A stretch of 37,835 bases of DNA, from NCBI GenBank assembly GCA_947652615.1, contig CANTDX010000035.1:1-37835 (forward strand), read 5' to 3'. The position numbers and the translations under genes were made by a program. Below are positions 1 through 8,497 of this stretch, one piece after another. The number at the start of each line of letters is the position of its first letter. The first letter of the stretch is position 1. The notes under the pieces were generated by a model. That model had not been told where the DNA came from, searched no databases, and was given only the letters and a program-made list of their open reading frames with translations. Origin of the DNA: an uncultured Dorea sp. (GTDB taxonomy: Bacteria > Bacillota > Clostridia > Lachnospirales > Lachnospiraceae).

Positions 1-2
1 TA

Positions 3-113
3 TTGGATATTGATTCGGAAGAGGATTTCAGGTTGATGTCTATGCTTATAGAATATTTTGGTCAAAAGGATGCTGAACTTGGAAAAGTCATAGCATTGGC
101 AAAGGAATTATAA
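3..113 (+). CDS. C-terminal end of a probable cytidylyltransferase (CMP-sugar synthetase-like), 5' end outside window
   Basis: Only the last 36 codons are present, ending in TAA at 111-113. The visible peptide contains DIDSEEDFRL, which resembles the 'DIDTxEDF' motif near the C-terminus of CMP-N-acylneuraminate/CMP-legionaminate synthetases (NeuA/LegF family). Those enzymes join CTP and a nonulosonic acid to make the CMP-sugar donor. This would fit the LegB and LegC genes that follow 55 bases downstream. The fragment is too short to be sure, and the last 20 residues after the motif are not diagnostic. Other sugar-nucleotidyltransferases are possible. Confidence 0.45.
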   Translation: MDIDSEEDFRLMSMLIEYFGQKDAELGKVIALAKEL

Positions 114-168
114 GTGGCCTGTTTTGGGCTTTGAGGATATGAATTAAAATTTAGTTTGGGAGATCAAG

Positions 169-1149
169 ATGAAAAAAGTATTAGTTACCGGTGCCGGCGG
201 TTTTATTGGAAGTCATTTAACAGAAAGCCTGCTGGAAAGAGGATACGATGTAAAAGCATTTATACATTATAATTCCTTTGGACGATGGGGATGGCTGGAT
301 TCCTTGCCGAAGGAAAAACTTGATATGATTGAGATTTTTTCCGGGGATATCCGGGATCCGAATGGAGTCAGGACTGCCATGAAAGGGACAGACCTGGTGT
401 TCCACCTGGCCGCGTTGATTGCAATCCCATTCAGCTATCATTCACCCGATTCCTATGTGGATACCAATGTGAAAGGAACTCTGAATGTTCTGCAGGCAGC
501 GCGTGAATTGGATATTGAAAAACTGATGGTTACATCTACTTCCGAGGTATATGGGACCGCCCAGTATGTTCCGATAGACGAAAAGCATCCTTTCCAGGGG
601 CAGTCTCCATATTCGGCAACAAAGATCGGTGCGGACAGGCTGACAGAAAGCTTTTACCGCAGCTTTCATATTCCGGCTGTGATTGTAAGGCCATTTAATA
701 CTTACGGGCCAAGGCAGTCTGCCAGGGCTGTCATTCCCACCATTATCTCCCAGCTTTTGGCGGGAAAGGAAGAGATTAAACTGGGAACCCTTACGCCTAC
801 GCGGGACTTTAATTATGTAAAGGATACAGCGGCAGGATTTATAGCAATAGCAGAATCAGACAAAACAACAGGGCAGGAAATCAACATAGCATCACAGCAG
901 GAAATATCCATAGGCGATCTGGCAGATATCATAATTGGCCAGATCAACCCAAAGGCAAGGATCATCTGTGACGAGCAGCGCATCCGGCCGGATAAAAGTG
1001 AGGTAAACCGTCTGCTGGGCAGCAATTGCAAAATAAAAGACCTGACAGACTGGACTCCGCATTATTCCTTCGAAGAGGGGATTTGCGAAACGATAGATTG
1101 GGTTGCTCGGAATATGGATAAATATAAGGCGGATATTTATAATGTGTAA
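169..1149 (+). CDS. legB: NAD-dependent 4,6-dehydratase, LegB type (nonulosonate/legionaminic acid pathway)
   Basis: This is a 326-residue extended SDR enzyme. Visible features are the N-terminal NAD-binding TGAGGFIGSH, the active-site segment STSEVYGTAQ, the catalytic YSATK and a sugar-nucleotide region RPFNTYGPRQSARAVIPT. The stretch AALIAIPFSYHSPDSYVDTN is typical of LegB, which removes water from an NDP-GlcNAc to give the 4-keto-6-deoxy sugar at the start of legionaminic acid synthesis. In Campylobacter the substrate is a GDP-sugar; here it cannot be told from sequence. The start ATG has an upstream GGGAG. The stop overlaps the next gene (LegC-type aminotransferase), which would act directly on its product. 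GalE/RmlB-like dehydratases are the main alternatives, but the LegB signature is strong. Confidence 0.88.
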   Translation: MKKVLVTGAGGFIGSHLTESLLERGYDVKAFIHYNSFGRWGWLDSLPKEKLDMIEIFSGDIRDPNGVRTAMKGTDLVFHLAALIAIPFSYHSPDSYVDTNVKGTLNVLQAARELDIEKLMVTSTSEVYGTAQYVPIDEKHPFQGQSPYSATKIGADRLTESFYRSFHIPAVIVRPFNTYGPRQSARAVIPTIISQLLAGKEEIKLGTLTPTRDFNYVKDTAAGFIAIAESDKTTGQEINIASQQEISIGDLADIIIGQINPKARIICDEQRIRPDKSEVNRLLGSNCKIKDLTDWTPHYSFEEGICETIDWVARNMDKYKADIYNV

Positions 1150-2293
1150 CAATAAAACGATTCCTTTATCAGTGCCAAACCTGAAAGGTAATGAACTGAT
1201 CTATGCAACAGAAGCGATAGAGGCAGAGTGGGTATCGACGGCAGGCCCTTTTATTTCTGATTTTGAACATCAAATTGCTGAATATGTGAAGGCGCCGGTG
1301 GCTGTTGCCTGTCAGAGTGGAACGGCGGGGCTGCATCTGGCACTGATGGCATTAGGTGTGAGTGCTGGGGATGAGGTGATTGTTCCAACACTTACCTTTA
1401 TAGCTGCAGTGAATCCTGTTCGTTATATTGGGGCAGATCCGATTTTTATGGATTGCGACGATTCCTTAACTATGGATGCGGACAAACTGGAGGATTTTTG
1501 TAAAAAAGAATGCGAGCTTCATGAACAGAGCCTCTTTCATAAAAGAACAGGCAGAAGGATCTCGGCTGTGATTGTTGTTCATGTATTCGGCAACTTGGCT
1601 GATATGGATCGGATCATGTCCATTGCAAAAGTATATCATCTTAAGATATTGGAAGATGCCACAGAAGCTTTGGGAAGCTGTTACCTGGACGGGAAATATA
1701 GAGACAAATATGCTGGAACTTTAGGAACAATGGGTGTTTACTCGTTTAATGGAAATAAGATCATTACGACTGGCGGCGGTGGAATGATCGTCTCTCAGGA
1801 TCCCAAGTTGGCAGAGCGATGCCGTTTCCTTTCGACTCAGGCAAAAGCGGATTCCTTATATTTCATTCATGAAGAAGTCGGATTTAATTATCGGATGACG
1901 AATTTGCAGGCCGCATTGGGGCTGGCTCAATTGGAACAGTTGGAAAGCTTTATCGAGATCAAGCAAAGAAACTATAAACGCTATATTTCACAGGGAATCG
2001 AACTTTTATCTTTTAAAGAAAACATCCGAAGCAATACCTGGTTTTACAGTTATCTGGCAAAGGATAGAGACGGCCTGATTCGTTTCCTGAAGGAACACCA
2101 GGTACAGAGCCGTCCGATCTGGAGACTGATCCACACGTTAAAGCCTTATAGAGGCTGTCGGACATACCGGATTGAAAAAGCGTACCGGTATTATGAAGCG
2201 ATTGTAAACCTGCCATGCAGCAGTAATTTACAGGAAGCAGAAGTTGACAAGGTTGCTGGATTAGTGAAAGAATTTGAGAAATCAGAGATATGA
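1142..2293 (+). CDS. legC: PLP-dependent sugar aminotransferase, LegC type
   Basis: This DegT/DnrJ/EryC1-family aminotransferase (383 residues from the chosen start) would transfer an amino group to C4 of the keto-sugar made by LegB. It has the family N-terminus PLSVPNLKGNE and EWVSTAGPFI, the cofactor region CQSGTAGLHLALMALG, the aspartate/helix region LEDATEALGS, and the PLP-lysine segment SFNGNKIITTGGGGMI. A longer reading frame opens at 1103, but ATG 1142 is preferred. It gives the normal family N-terminus, has AAGGCGG upstream, and overlaps the legB stop by 8 bases, a sign of translational coupling. LegH, LegG and LegI homologues are not in the window and would have to lie upstream. Confidence 0.87.
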   Translation: MCNNKTIPLSVPNLKGNELIYATEAIEAEWVSTAGPFISDFEHQIAEYVKAPVAVACQSGTAGLHLALMALGVSAGDEVIVPTLTFIAAVNPVRYIGADPIFMDCDDSLTMDADKLEDFCKKECELHEQSLFHKRTGRRISAVIVVHVFGNLADMDRIMSIAKVYHLKILEDATEALGSCYLDGKYRDKYAGTLGTMGVYSFNGNKIITTGGGGMIVSQDPKLAERCRFLSTQAKADSLYFIHEEVGFNYRMTNLQAALGLAQLEQLESFIEIKQRNYKRYISQGIELLSFKENIRSNTWFYSYLAKDRDGLIRFLKEHQVQSRPIWRLIHTLKPYRGCRTYRIEKAYRYYEAIVNLPCSSNLQEAEVDKVAGLVKEFEKSEI

Positions 2294-2311
2294 TGTCCAT
2301 GGAAGGAAAAT

Positions 2312-3622
2312 ATGATGAAATATGTAATTTGGGGCGCGGCACACAGGGGGCGTCTCCTATATGAATTATTAGGAAAAGAACGAATTGCTGCATATATTGA
2401 TTCAGACCCGGTCAAAAGAGAGAAAAACTTTCAAGGCTTTCCAGTGATTGATTATGCTGCTTATAAAGAGCGATATAGAGAATATGCGGTTATTATTACT
2501 ATGGTATTTGGAGGAGGTGTCACTGACTTACTGGAGAGGGATCATATATTTTATTTTAATGTAGAGCAATGTCCGCCGGAATTTATGGGTTATGGGTTAA
2601 GTAAGGCAAAACGTGCTTTGAAAGGGAAAAAGTTGTCTCTCCCGGATCGGATTATTTTGTATGGAAGTACTTTATATACGGTTCTGATTTATGAAAAATT
2701 GCAGGCGGAGGGATATCAAAATATTTCCGTTTTTCTGCCGTCTTATATAAAGGGTGAGAAACGCGGTATGTTTTCGCATATGTTTCCTGACATACATCTT
2801 GCTCAGACATGTGAAGCGGACGGCGCCGCCGTACTATTAACGGAGAAAGTGAAAAATCCGGAGTCTGAATTAAAAAATGCTTTTGTAATGGATATTGTTG
2901 ATTGGACGCAATATGTTCCGGAGTATCACAATCCTAAGATCGAATCATTAAAGGAATGTTATAAAGGAAAACGGTGCTTCATTGTGGCTACCGGACCAAG
3001 TGTTACTTTCGATGATCTTGAATGTCTGAATAGAAATCGTGAATTTTGCATCAGCATGAATGCCATTTTTACCTGTTTTTCAAAAACAAAATGGAGACCT
3101 GACTGCTATGTGATCCTTGACGCAGATGGTGTATTGCTGTGGCAGGATGAATTTTATAAGATGAAAGATGTTCCCTATAAATTTATTGCAGATTGCCAGC
3201 CATACGTTGATTATACGCAATTGGAAGACAGCTGCTATGTGTACCATTCCATACTGGATGATTTTTCAATCAAAAATATGTTATTCAGTGATGACTTTTC
3301 CAGGAAAGTATATAACGGCTCTACCGTGACATATGTGTGTATTCAGTTAGCAGTATATTTAGGATTTAAAGAGATTTATTTAATAGGTGTGGACTATAAT
3401 TATGCGACAAATGCAAAGAACCATTTTACAGAACAGCCGGAACTGGATGAAGTGTTTGACGGAATGAGCGGTCAAAACCGGATTCAGGATATTTCATATA
3501 TTGCATTTCAAAAGGCAAAAGAATATGCATCTAACCATGACATCAAAATCTATAACGCAACCAGAACAACCTGTCTGGATGTGTTTGAACAAGTGGATTT
3601 TGATACACTATTTTCCAGGTGA
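2312..3622 (+). CDS. Maf/DUF115-like protein with MptE-type (GT42-like) domain and two N-terminal Rossmann-like modules
   Basis: The 436-residue protein has three visible parts. Residues 2-95 begin KYVIWGAAHRGRLLYELL, a nucleotide-binding-like Rossmann start. Residues 111-200 begin RIILYGSTLYTVLIYEKL, apparently a second degenerate copy. Residues 217-436 carry CFIVATGPSVTFDDL and a later AVYLGFKEIYLIGVDYNY, the marks of the DUF115/6-hydroxymethylpterin-pyrophosphokinase-like fold. That fold is found in flagellin Maf glycosyltransferases and resembles the GT42 sialyltransferase CST-I. Established Maf proteins attach pseudaminic or legionaminic acid to flagellin. Placement directly after legB-legC suggests that this protein transfers a nonulosonate or handles its donor. 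The protein is much shorter than typical Maf and no acceptor can be deduced. No membrane segment is evident. Confidence 0.65.
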   Translation: MMKYVIWGAAHRGRLLYELLGKERIAAYIDSDPVKREKNFQGFPVIDYAAYKERYREYAVIITMVFGGGVTDLLERDHIFYFNVEQCPPEFMGYGLSKAKRALKGKKLSLPDRIILYGSTLYTVLIYEKLQAEGYQNISVFLPSYIKGEKRGMFSHMFPDIHLAQTCEADGAAVLLTEKVKNPESELKNAFVMDIVDWTQYVPEYHNPKIESLKECYKGKRCFIVATGPSVTFDDLECLNRNREFCISMNAIFTCFSKTKWRPDCYVILDADGVLLWQDEFYKMKDVPYKFIADCQPYVDYTQLEDSCYVYHSILDDFSIKNMLFSDDFSRKVYNGSTVTYVCIQLAVYLGFKEIYLIGVDYNYATNAKNHFTEQPELDEVFDGMSGQNRIQDISYIAFQKAKEYASNHDIKIYNATRTTCLDVFEQVDFDTLFSR

Positions 3623-3667
3623 GCCGAAACTGTACAGAATATAGAAAAGATTGCGGGGGATATGAGA

Positions 3668-4690
3668 ATGAAAAACAGCATCAGGGAACGTATCAATCAG
3701 AATAGTCTGTTTGAAAGCAGAATAGAATGCAGATTTCCCAGAAATATGTTATTGGAGCCAACGAATATATGTAATCATAGCTGCCTGATGTGCGCAAATT
3801 CAAAGGGGACTAAAAAAAGAGGCATAATAGATCCTGAATTTGCGAAAAGGATATTGAAAGAAGCATACGATTTAGGAACGCGAGAGGTTGGATTTTACGG
3901 AATGGGAGAACCCTTGCTGGATAAAAATCTGGAGGACTATATTGCATATGCAAAAGCGTTAGGCTATGGGTATACATACATTACTACAAACGGAGCGCTT
4001 TTGTCAAAAGAGCGTGCAGAACGGCTGATGGATGCAGGTATAGACAGTATTAAATTTTCTATCAATGCCGCGAATGCAAGGGACTATCAGTTGATACATG
4101 GCAAAGACGAATTTGATCTTGTAATGGACAATTTGGTTTATGCCGATACTATGCGGAAGAAAAGGGCAAGAAAGATTGCTTTATATATTTCTTTTGTTGC
4201 AACACGTTATACCGTATCGGAGGAAGAAAGCTTTAAAATAAAGTACCAAAGCTATGTTGATGATATTGTTTTTCTTGACTGTAAGTCAGCGGGGGATATG
4301 TCTGGTGAAATCAGTCATTATTTATCCGTCAAAGGAAAGTCTCCCGTATCTTTTAAAGATGACATTTGCCCAATGATTTTTAATAAACTTCATATTACCT
4401 ATGAGGGATATCTTTCTATGTGCTGTGATGATCTGCAGAATTATTTGGTCGTGGCTGATCTCAACAAAGAAAGTCTGGAGGCGGCATGGAATAATCAATA
4501 TGCCCGCGGCTTGCGGATCCGCCATCTGGAGCATAATTTAGAAGGGACAAGATGTTTTAATTGTATGAACAATTGTAATGAGACAGCGGAACCGTTAAGA
4601 TCGGAGCTGGCAGTAATATATGACAGCAAGGTCTGGAATAAAGAACATGAGATTAAAGAGAGAATTGACATATGGGAAAAGAAGATGTAA
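3668..4690 (+). CDS. Radical SAM protein with SPASM-like C-terminal cysteine region
   Basis: Near residue 37 the protein has CNHSCLMC, the CX3CX2C motif that binds the 4Fe-4S cluster of radical SAM enzymes. It is followed by GFYGMGEPLL (the GGE-like SAM-contact strand) and YITTNGALLS. The C-terminal third has CPMIFNKLHITYEGYLSMCC and then CFNCMNNC, a SPASM-type auxiliary cluster region. The frame opens with ATG 3662, but ATG 3668 is chosen because GGGGGA at 3655-3660 lies 7 bases upstream of it; this gives 340 residues. Such enzymes in glycan clusters perform deoxygenation, epimerisation or oxidation of sugars, but the reaction here cannot be named. The 3' end overlaps the next gene by 19 bases. 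Confidence 0.8.
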   Translation: MKNSIRERINQNSLFESRIECRFPRNMLLEPTNICNHSCLMCANSKGTKKRGIIDPEFAKRILKEAYDLGTREVGFYGMGEPLLDKNLEDYIAYAKALGYGYTYITTNGALLSKERAERLMDAGIDSIKFSINAANARDYQLIHGKDEFDLVMDNLVYADTMRKKRARKIALYISFVATRYTVSEEESFKIKYQSYVDDIVFLDCKSAGDMSGEISHYLSVKGKSPVSFKDDICPMIFNKLHITYEGYLSMCCDDLQNYLVVADLNKESLEAAWNNQYARGLRIRHLEHNLEGTRCFNCMNNCNETAEPLRSELAVIYDSKVWNKEHEIKERIDIWEKKM

Positions 4691-5652
4691 GAACCCATGG
4701 GAAATTATATGTTGTGATGTATCATTATACCCGTGATTTGAAGCATAGCCGTTATCCCAGAATTAAAGGACTGGATTTGTCACTGTTTCGGGAACAAATA
4801 CGGTATTTGAAACAGCTTTTTCACGTAGTAACAATGGAAGAGGTTATTGCCGCCCAAAAAGGTCAGTATGAATTGCCGAACCAGTCGCTGCTTTTAACAT
4901 TTGATGATGGCTATATTGACAATTATACATATGCCATGCCGATTTTAGAGGAAGAAAAGGTGCAAGGAGCATTCTTTATTCCGGGGAAGACCTTTACGGA
5001 ACATAAATTGTTGGATGTAAACAAAATCCATTATATTTTGGCCAGTGCCGATGAAAAGGCTTTGCTTGCGGATGTGTTTGAAAGGATGAACTATTACAGG
5101 GGAAACGAATTTAATTTTCCGGACAATAAAGAATTATATGCTAAATATGGCACAAGGGAAAGCCGCTTTGATTCCAGTGAAGCTCTTTTTATAAAATATA
5201 TACTGCAGACAATATTACCGGAAGCCGTGAGAAACTGCATAAGTAGTGATCTTTTTGAAAAGTATGTGGGGGTAAATGAGGAACAGCTAGCATACGAACT
5301 ATATATGACCAGGGAGCAGATTCATACAATGAAGCGCCATGGTATGTATATAGGAGTACACGGATATGACCATTATTGGCTTGCACATTTATCTGAGGAG
5401 CAGATGCACACAGATATTGATAAAGCTTTGCATGTAATGAGTGAATTTATAGATACAGGAGCATGGGTTATGAATTATCCTTATGGTAATTACAATGACC
5501 AAGTGATCCAATATATTCAAAATAGAGGATGTTGTCTTGGATTCACTACGGAGGTAAGGGCAGCTGATATAAAAAGGGAGAATCCGTATAAGCTGCCTCG
5601 ATTGGATTGTAACGATTTCCCACCCAAGAGTGATAATTTTAAGAAAATGTAG
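4672..5652 (+). CDS. Polysaccharide deacetylase (NodB homology, CE4-like)
   Basis: The 326-residue protein has the CE4 motif 1 TFDDG at residues 76-80, where the first Asp is the catalytic base and the second binds metal. A later HGYDHYWL stands where the family has its metal-binding HxxxH motif (motif 2). YPYGNYN resembles motif 3 (R/Y-PP-G). The region between motif 1 and motif 2 is longer than usual, with a helical insertion around residues 120-220. No signal peptide is visible, so it probably acts in the cytoplasm on a nucleotide- or lipid-linked sugar rather than on cell-wall polymer. Overlap with the radical SAM gene indicates coupled expression. Removal of an N-acetyl group would expose an amine that the adenylation/carrier module downstream could acylate; that link is inference. 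Confidence 0.8.
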   Translation: MGKEDVRTHGKLYVVMYHYTRDLKHSRYPRIKGLDLSLFREQIRYLKQLFHVVTMEEVIAAQKGQYELPNQSLLLTFDDGYIDNYTYAMPILEEEKVQGAFFIPGKTFTEHKLLDVNKIHYILASADEKALLADVFERMNYYRGNEFNFPDNKELYAKYGTRESRFDSSEALFIKYILQTILPEAVRNCISSDLFEKYVGVNEEQLAYELYMTREQIHTMKRHGMYIGVHGYDHYWLAHLSEEQMHTDIDKALHVMSEFIDTGAWVMNYPYGNYNDQVIQYIQNRGCCLGFTTEVRAADIKRENPYKLPRLDCNDFPPKSDNFKKM

Positions 5653-5679
5653 ACGGAAAGACATGGGGGAGAAAAGTAT

Positions 5680-7188
5680 ATGCAGACAAATGTTTTAGAA
5701 TGGCTTGTGGAAAGCAGTCGGAAATTTGGCAATAAATTGGCCATTTGTGATGACAGACAAGAGATGACTTATCAACAGTATCACCATAAGGCAATCGGAC
5801 TTGCAAGGGTTATTCTTGACAGCGGTCTGGATGCCCGGGAACCGGTTGTTGTATATTTGAAAAAAAGCGTTAAGGTCCTGGCAGCATTTATGGGAATCGC
5901 GTATGCGGGGGACTTCTATTCCCCAGTAGATATTGAAATGCCAAAACAACGGATAAACCGGATATTGGAAATATTGAAGCCTAAGTTAGTTATTACCTCT
6001 AAAGAACTCAAAGCAGAATTTGAAACCTTCAATTATCAGGGGGGCTATATTCTCTATGAAGATGTGAAGCCTGTTGTCGAAGATTTGGATGTAGAAAAAA
6101 GAAAACAGCAGATTGTTGATACGGATTTGCTGTATGTCCTTTTTACCTCCGGTTCGACGGGAATCCCTAAAGGAGTCAGCATTACTCACAGAGGGGTAAT
6201 TGACTGTATGGATTGGTTTGTAGAGACATTTGGCATATGCTCTTACGACAGCCTTGGCAGTCAGGCTCCGTTTTATTTTGATGCATCCGTTCCTGATATT
6301 TTTTTAAATCTAAAGGCAGGATCCACGCTGTATCTGATTCCACAGGAATTGTTCGCGCAGCCGGTACGCCTGCTTGAGTTTATAAAACAAAAACAAATAA
6401 ATACGATTATTTGGGTTCCGTCTGCACTTATCACTGTTTCTAAATTAAAAGCATTTAAGAGTGTTGACCTCACAAATATTTTGAAAAGGGTGATTTTTTG
6501 CGGAGAGGTGATGCCGACCAAGCAGTTAAACACGTGGCGGCAGTATTTGCCGGATGTAACTTACGCAAATCTGTATGGTCCCACAGAAGCCATATATGCC
6601 TGTACCTACTATATTATAGACAGGATATTTGAAGATTATGAAAGCCTGCCTATAGGATTTCCAATGAAGAACACGGAAATTATGGTTTTGGATGAAATGG
6701 ATAAGTTGGTAAAAGAACCTGCAAAAGTAGGCGAGCTTTGTGTAAGAGGAACGGGGATTGCGGCAGGATATTATAATAATCCGGAAAAAACAAGAGAAAT
6801 GTTTGTGCAAAATCCATTGAACCATGCATATGAAGAAAAAATCTACAGGACAGGTGATTTAGTTGCGTACAACGGATATGGAGAACTGTTGTATTTGTCC
6901 CGTAAAGATTTCCAGATAAAGCATTTGGGGCATAGGATTGAGCTGGGAGAAATAGAAACGGCTGTATCTTCGATTTCAGGCATCACCAGATGTTGCTGTT
7001 TATATGACGAAGTACATGGAAGAATCACTCTGTTTTCAGACATGGATATTTCCAAAGAGGAATTGTCCTTACAGTTAAAGAATATGATTCCTGACTATAT
7101 GATACCTGGAAAGATTATCTATATGGAGAATCTGCCGCTAAATGCCAATGGGAAAATCGATAGGATGAAATTAAAAGACTATTTATAA
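5680..7188 (+). CDS. Stand-alone amino-acid adenylation enzyme (ANL superfamily, DltA/NRPS A-domain-like)
   Basis: All core adenylation motifs are visible in 502 residues: A3 FTSGSTGIPKG (155-165), A4 FDASVPDIF (200-208), A5 NLYGPTEA (297-304), A7/A8 YRTGDL and KDFQIKHLGHRIELGEIE, and A10 NANGKIDR. The Asp in the A4 'FDAS' corresponds to the residue that holds the alpha-amino group in NRPS adenylation domains and DltA, so the substrate is probably an amino acid, not a fatty or hydroxy acid. The product would be an aminoacyl-AMP passed to the carrier protein 31 bases downstream. There is no condensation domain or fused carrier domain. The specificity residue set cannot be assigned with confidence by eye. 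Confidence 0.85.
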   Translation: MQTNVLEWLVESSRKFGNKLAICDDRQEMTYQQYHHKAIGLARVILDSGLDAREPVVVYLKKSVKVLAAFMGIAYAGDFYSPVDIEMPKQRINRILEILKPKLVITSKELKAEFETFNYQGGYILYEDVKPVVEDLDVEKRKQQIVDTDLLYVLFTSGSTGIPKGVSITHRGVIDCMDWFVETFGICSYDSLGSQAPFYFDASVPDIFLNLKAGSTLYLIPQELFAQPVRLLEFIKQKQINTIIWVPSALITVSKLKAFKSVDLTNILKRVIFCGEVMPTKQLNTWRQYLPDVTYANLYGPTEAIYACTYYIIDRIFEDYESLPIGFPMKNTEIMVLDEMDKLVKEPAKVGELCVRGTGIAAGYYNNPEKTREMFVQNPLNHAYEEKIYRTGDLVAYNGYGELLYLSRKDFQIKHLGHRIELGEIETAVSSISGITRCCCLYDEVHGRITLFSDMDISKEELSLQLKNMIPDYMIPGKIIYMENLPLNANGKIDRMKLKDYL

Positions 7189-7219
7189 AGACAACATCGC
7201 TGTTGTGGAGGAGAGGAAG

Positions 7220-7462
7220 ATGGAAGCAAAAATTTCAGCGCTTTTAAAGGAAATCAACGAAGAAATTCTTACTTATAAAGGAGATAATCTGTATAAAGAT
7301 GGTTTGATCGATTCGATTCAGGTGATTGATCTGGCTGTGGAGCTTGGAGAGGTTTTCGGAATAGAAATTACTCCTGAGGCAGTTGTACTTGAAAATTTTG
7401 CTAATAAAGAGGCAATTATACACTTTGTAAAGAGACTTCTGGAGGAACAGAATGCAGGATAA
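7220..7462 (+). CDS. Acyl/peptidyl carrier protein
   Basis: This is an 80-residue acidic helical protein with the phosphopantetheine attachment motif LIDSIQ; Ser32 is the expected attachment site. The length and DxxxDSIQVIDL pattern match DltC-like and NRPS stand-alone carrier proteins. The frame can be extended to a GTG at 7205, but ATG 7220 is chosen because GGAGGAGAGG lies directly upstream and the family N-terminus begins here. It sits between the adenylation enzyme and a putative acyltransferase and overlaps the latter by 11 bases, so it probably ferries the activated amino acid between the two. Confidence 0.85.
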   Translation: MEAKISALLKEINEEILTYKGDNLYKDGLIDSIQVIDLAVELGEVFGIEITPEAVVLENFANKEAIIHFVKRLLEEQNAG

Positions 7463-8462
7463 TATCATCATCCGCCAGGCGGGCATGAATGAAATAGAAA
7501 AAGTCATGCTGTTTTTAAGAGAACACTGGGGAAAAGATCATATCATGGCGAACAGTAAAGAGTTAATGTGTTATGAACACGCATGGAACGGAGAATTTAC
7601 TTTTATGATAGCAGAAGACAGTATCACACAGAAGATATATGGTGTGTATGGATATATTCCCTATTCTAAGGAAGTTCCCCGGGACATGGGGGGAGGAATC
7701 TGGAAGGTGATCCAAAATCCATGTTTTTTGCTTGGCGTTGAGTTATTTAAATATGTCCAGGATCCTTCAAGATGCCGGATGTTTGCAGATTGCGGAGCTA
7801 ATCCAAAGACGATAGGACATAGAAAACTGATCGGCCATGTAAATCAAAACTTAGAACAATATTACAGACTTAATTCTACCATCAGTACATTTGCAATAGC
7901 TGTCATAAAAGACAGAAAAATTTCCAGGAAAAGAAATGGGACTGCATATCCGTTTCTTGATTTGAAAACCATGGATTTGTTCCGACGATATTTTGATGTG
8001 ACACAGTATAGGGATGTCATGCCATATAAAGATAATGATTATATAGAGCACAGATATTATAAGCATATCAAGTACCATTATAAGGTAATGGGGATTGTGC
8101 GGAACGATAAAGTAGATGCTGTAGTTATAGGAAGGGTCTTTAGAGCAAATGGAAAGAAAGTATTTCGTATTATTGACTTTTTGGGTGATGAGGATGCTTT
8201 CGTGGGGACATTTGACGCATGGGAGATATTTTTAAATGAGGGCGGATACGAATATGTGGATTTTTATGAATATGGACTTAATCCAGAAAATCTTACAAGT
8301 GCCGGTTTTTTTTTAAGGGATGAAGACGATGCGAATATCATTCCGAATTATTTCGAGCCTTTTGAACAGCGGAATATAGAGATTCACATTTCTACAAATA
8401 TTCAAGATAAATTTAGAATGTTTAAGGGCGATGGTGATCAGGACAGACCCAACTCGCTATAG
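7452..8462 (+). CDS. Putative acyl/aminoacyl transferase of GNAT-like fold
   Basis: This 336-residue protein is not assigned to a named family with certainty. The N-terminus IIIRQAGMNEIEKVMLFLRE and the strand FTFMIAEDSITQKIYGVYGY are typical of the first strands and helix of GNAT acyltransferases. A second, similar-looking section occurs in the C-terminal half (VMGIVRNDKVDAVVIGRVF, YVDFYEYGLNPENL). The gene overlaps the carrier-protein gene, so transfer of the carrier-bound amino acid to a sugar amine is the most economical role. Analogous tandem-GNAT enzymes move aminoacyl groups in other pathways, but homology is only suggested here. No membrane segments or signal peptide are seen. Confidence 0.5.
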   Translation: MQDNIIIRQAGMNEIEKVMLFLREHWGKDHIMANSKELMCYEHAWNGEFTFMIAEDSITQKIYGVYGYIPYSKEVPRDMGGGIWKVIQNPCFLLGVELFKYVQDPSRCRMFADCGANPKTIGHRKLIGHVNQNLEQYYRLNSTISTFAIAVIKDRKISRKRNGTAYPFLDLKTMDLFRRYFDVTQYRDVMPYKDNDYIEHRYYKHIKYHYKVMGIVRNDKVDAVVIGRVFRANGKKVFRIIDFLGDEDAFVGTFDAWEIFLNEGGYEYVDFYEYGLNPENLTSAGFFLRDEDDANIIPNYFEPFEQRNIEIHISTNIQDKFRMFKGDGDQDRPNSL

Positions 8463-8497
8463 AATATTATAAGCAGTAAACACAGGAGGATGAAAAG

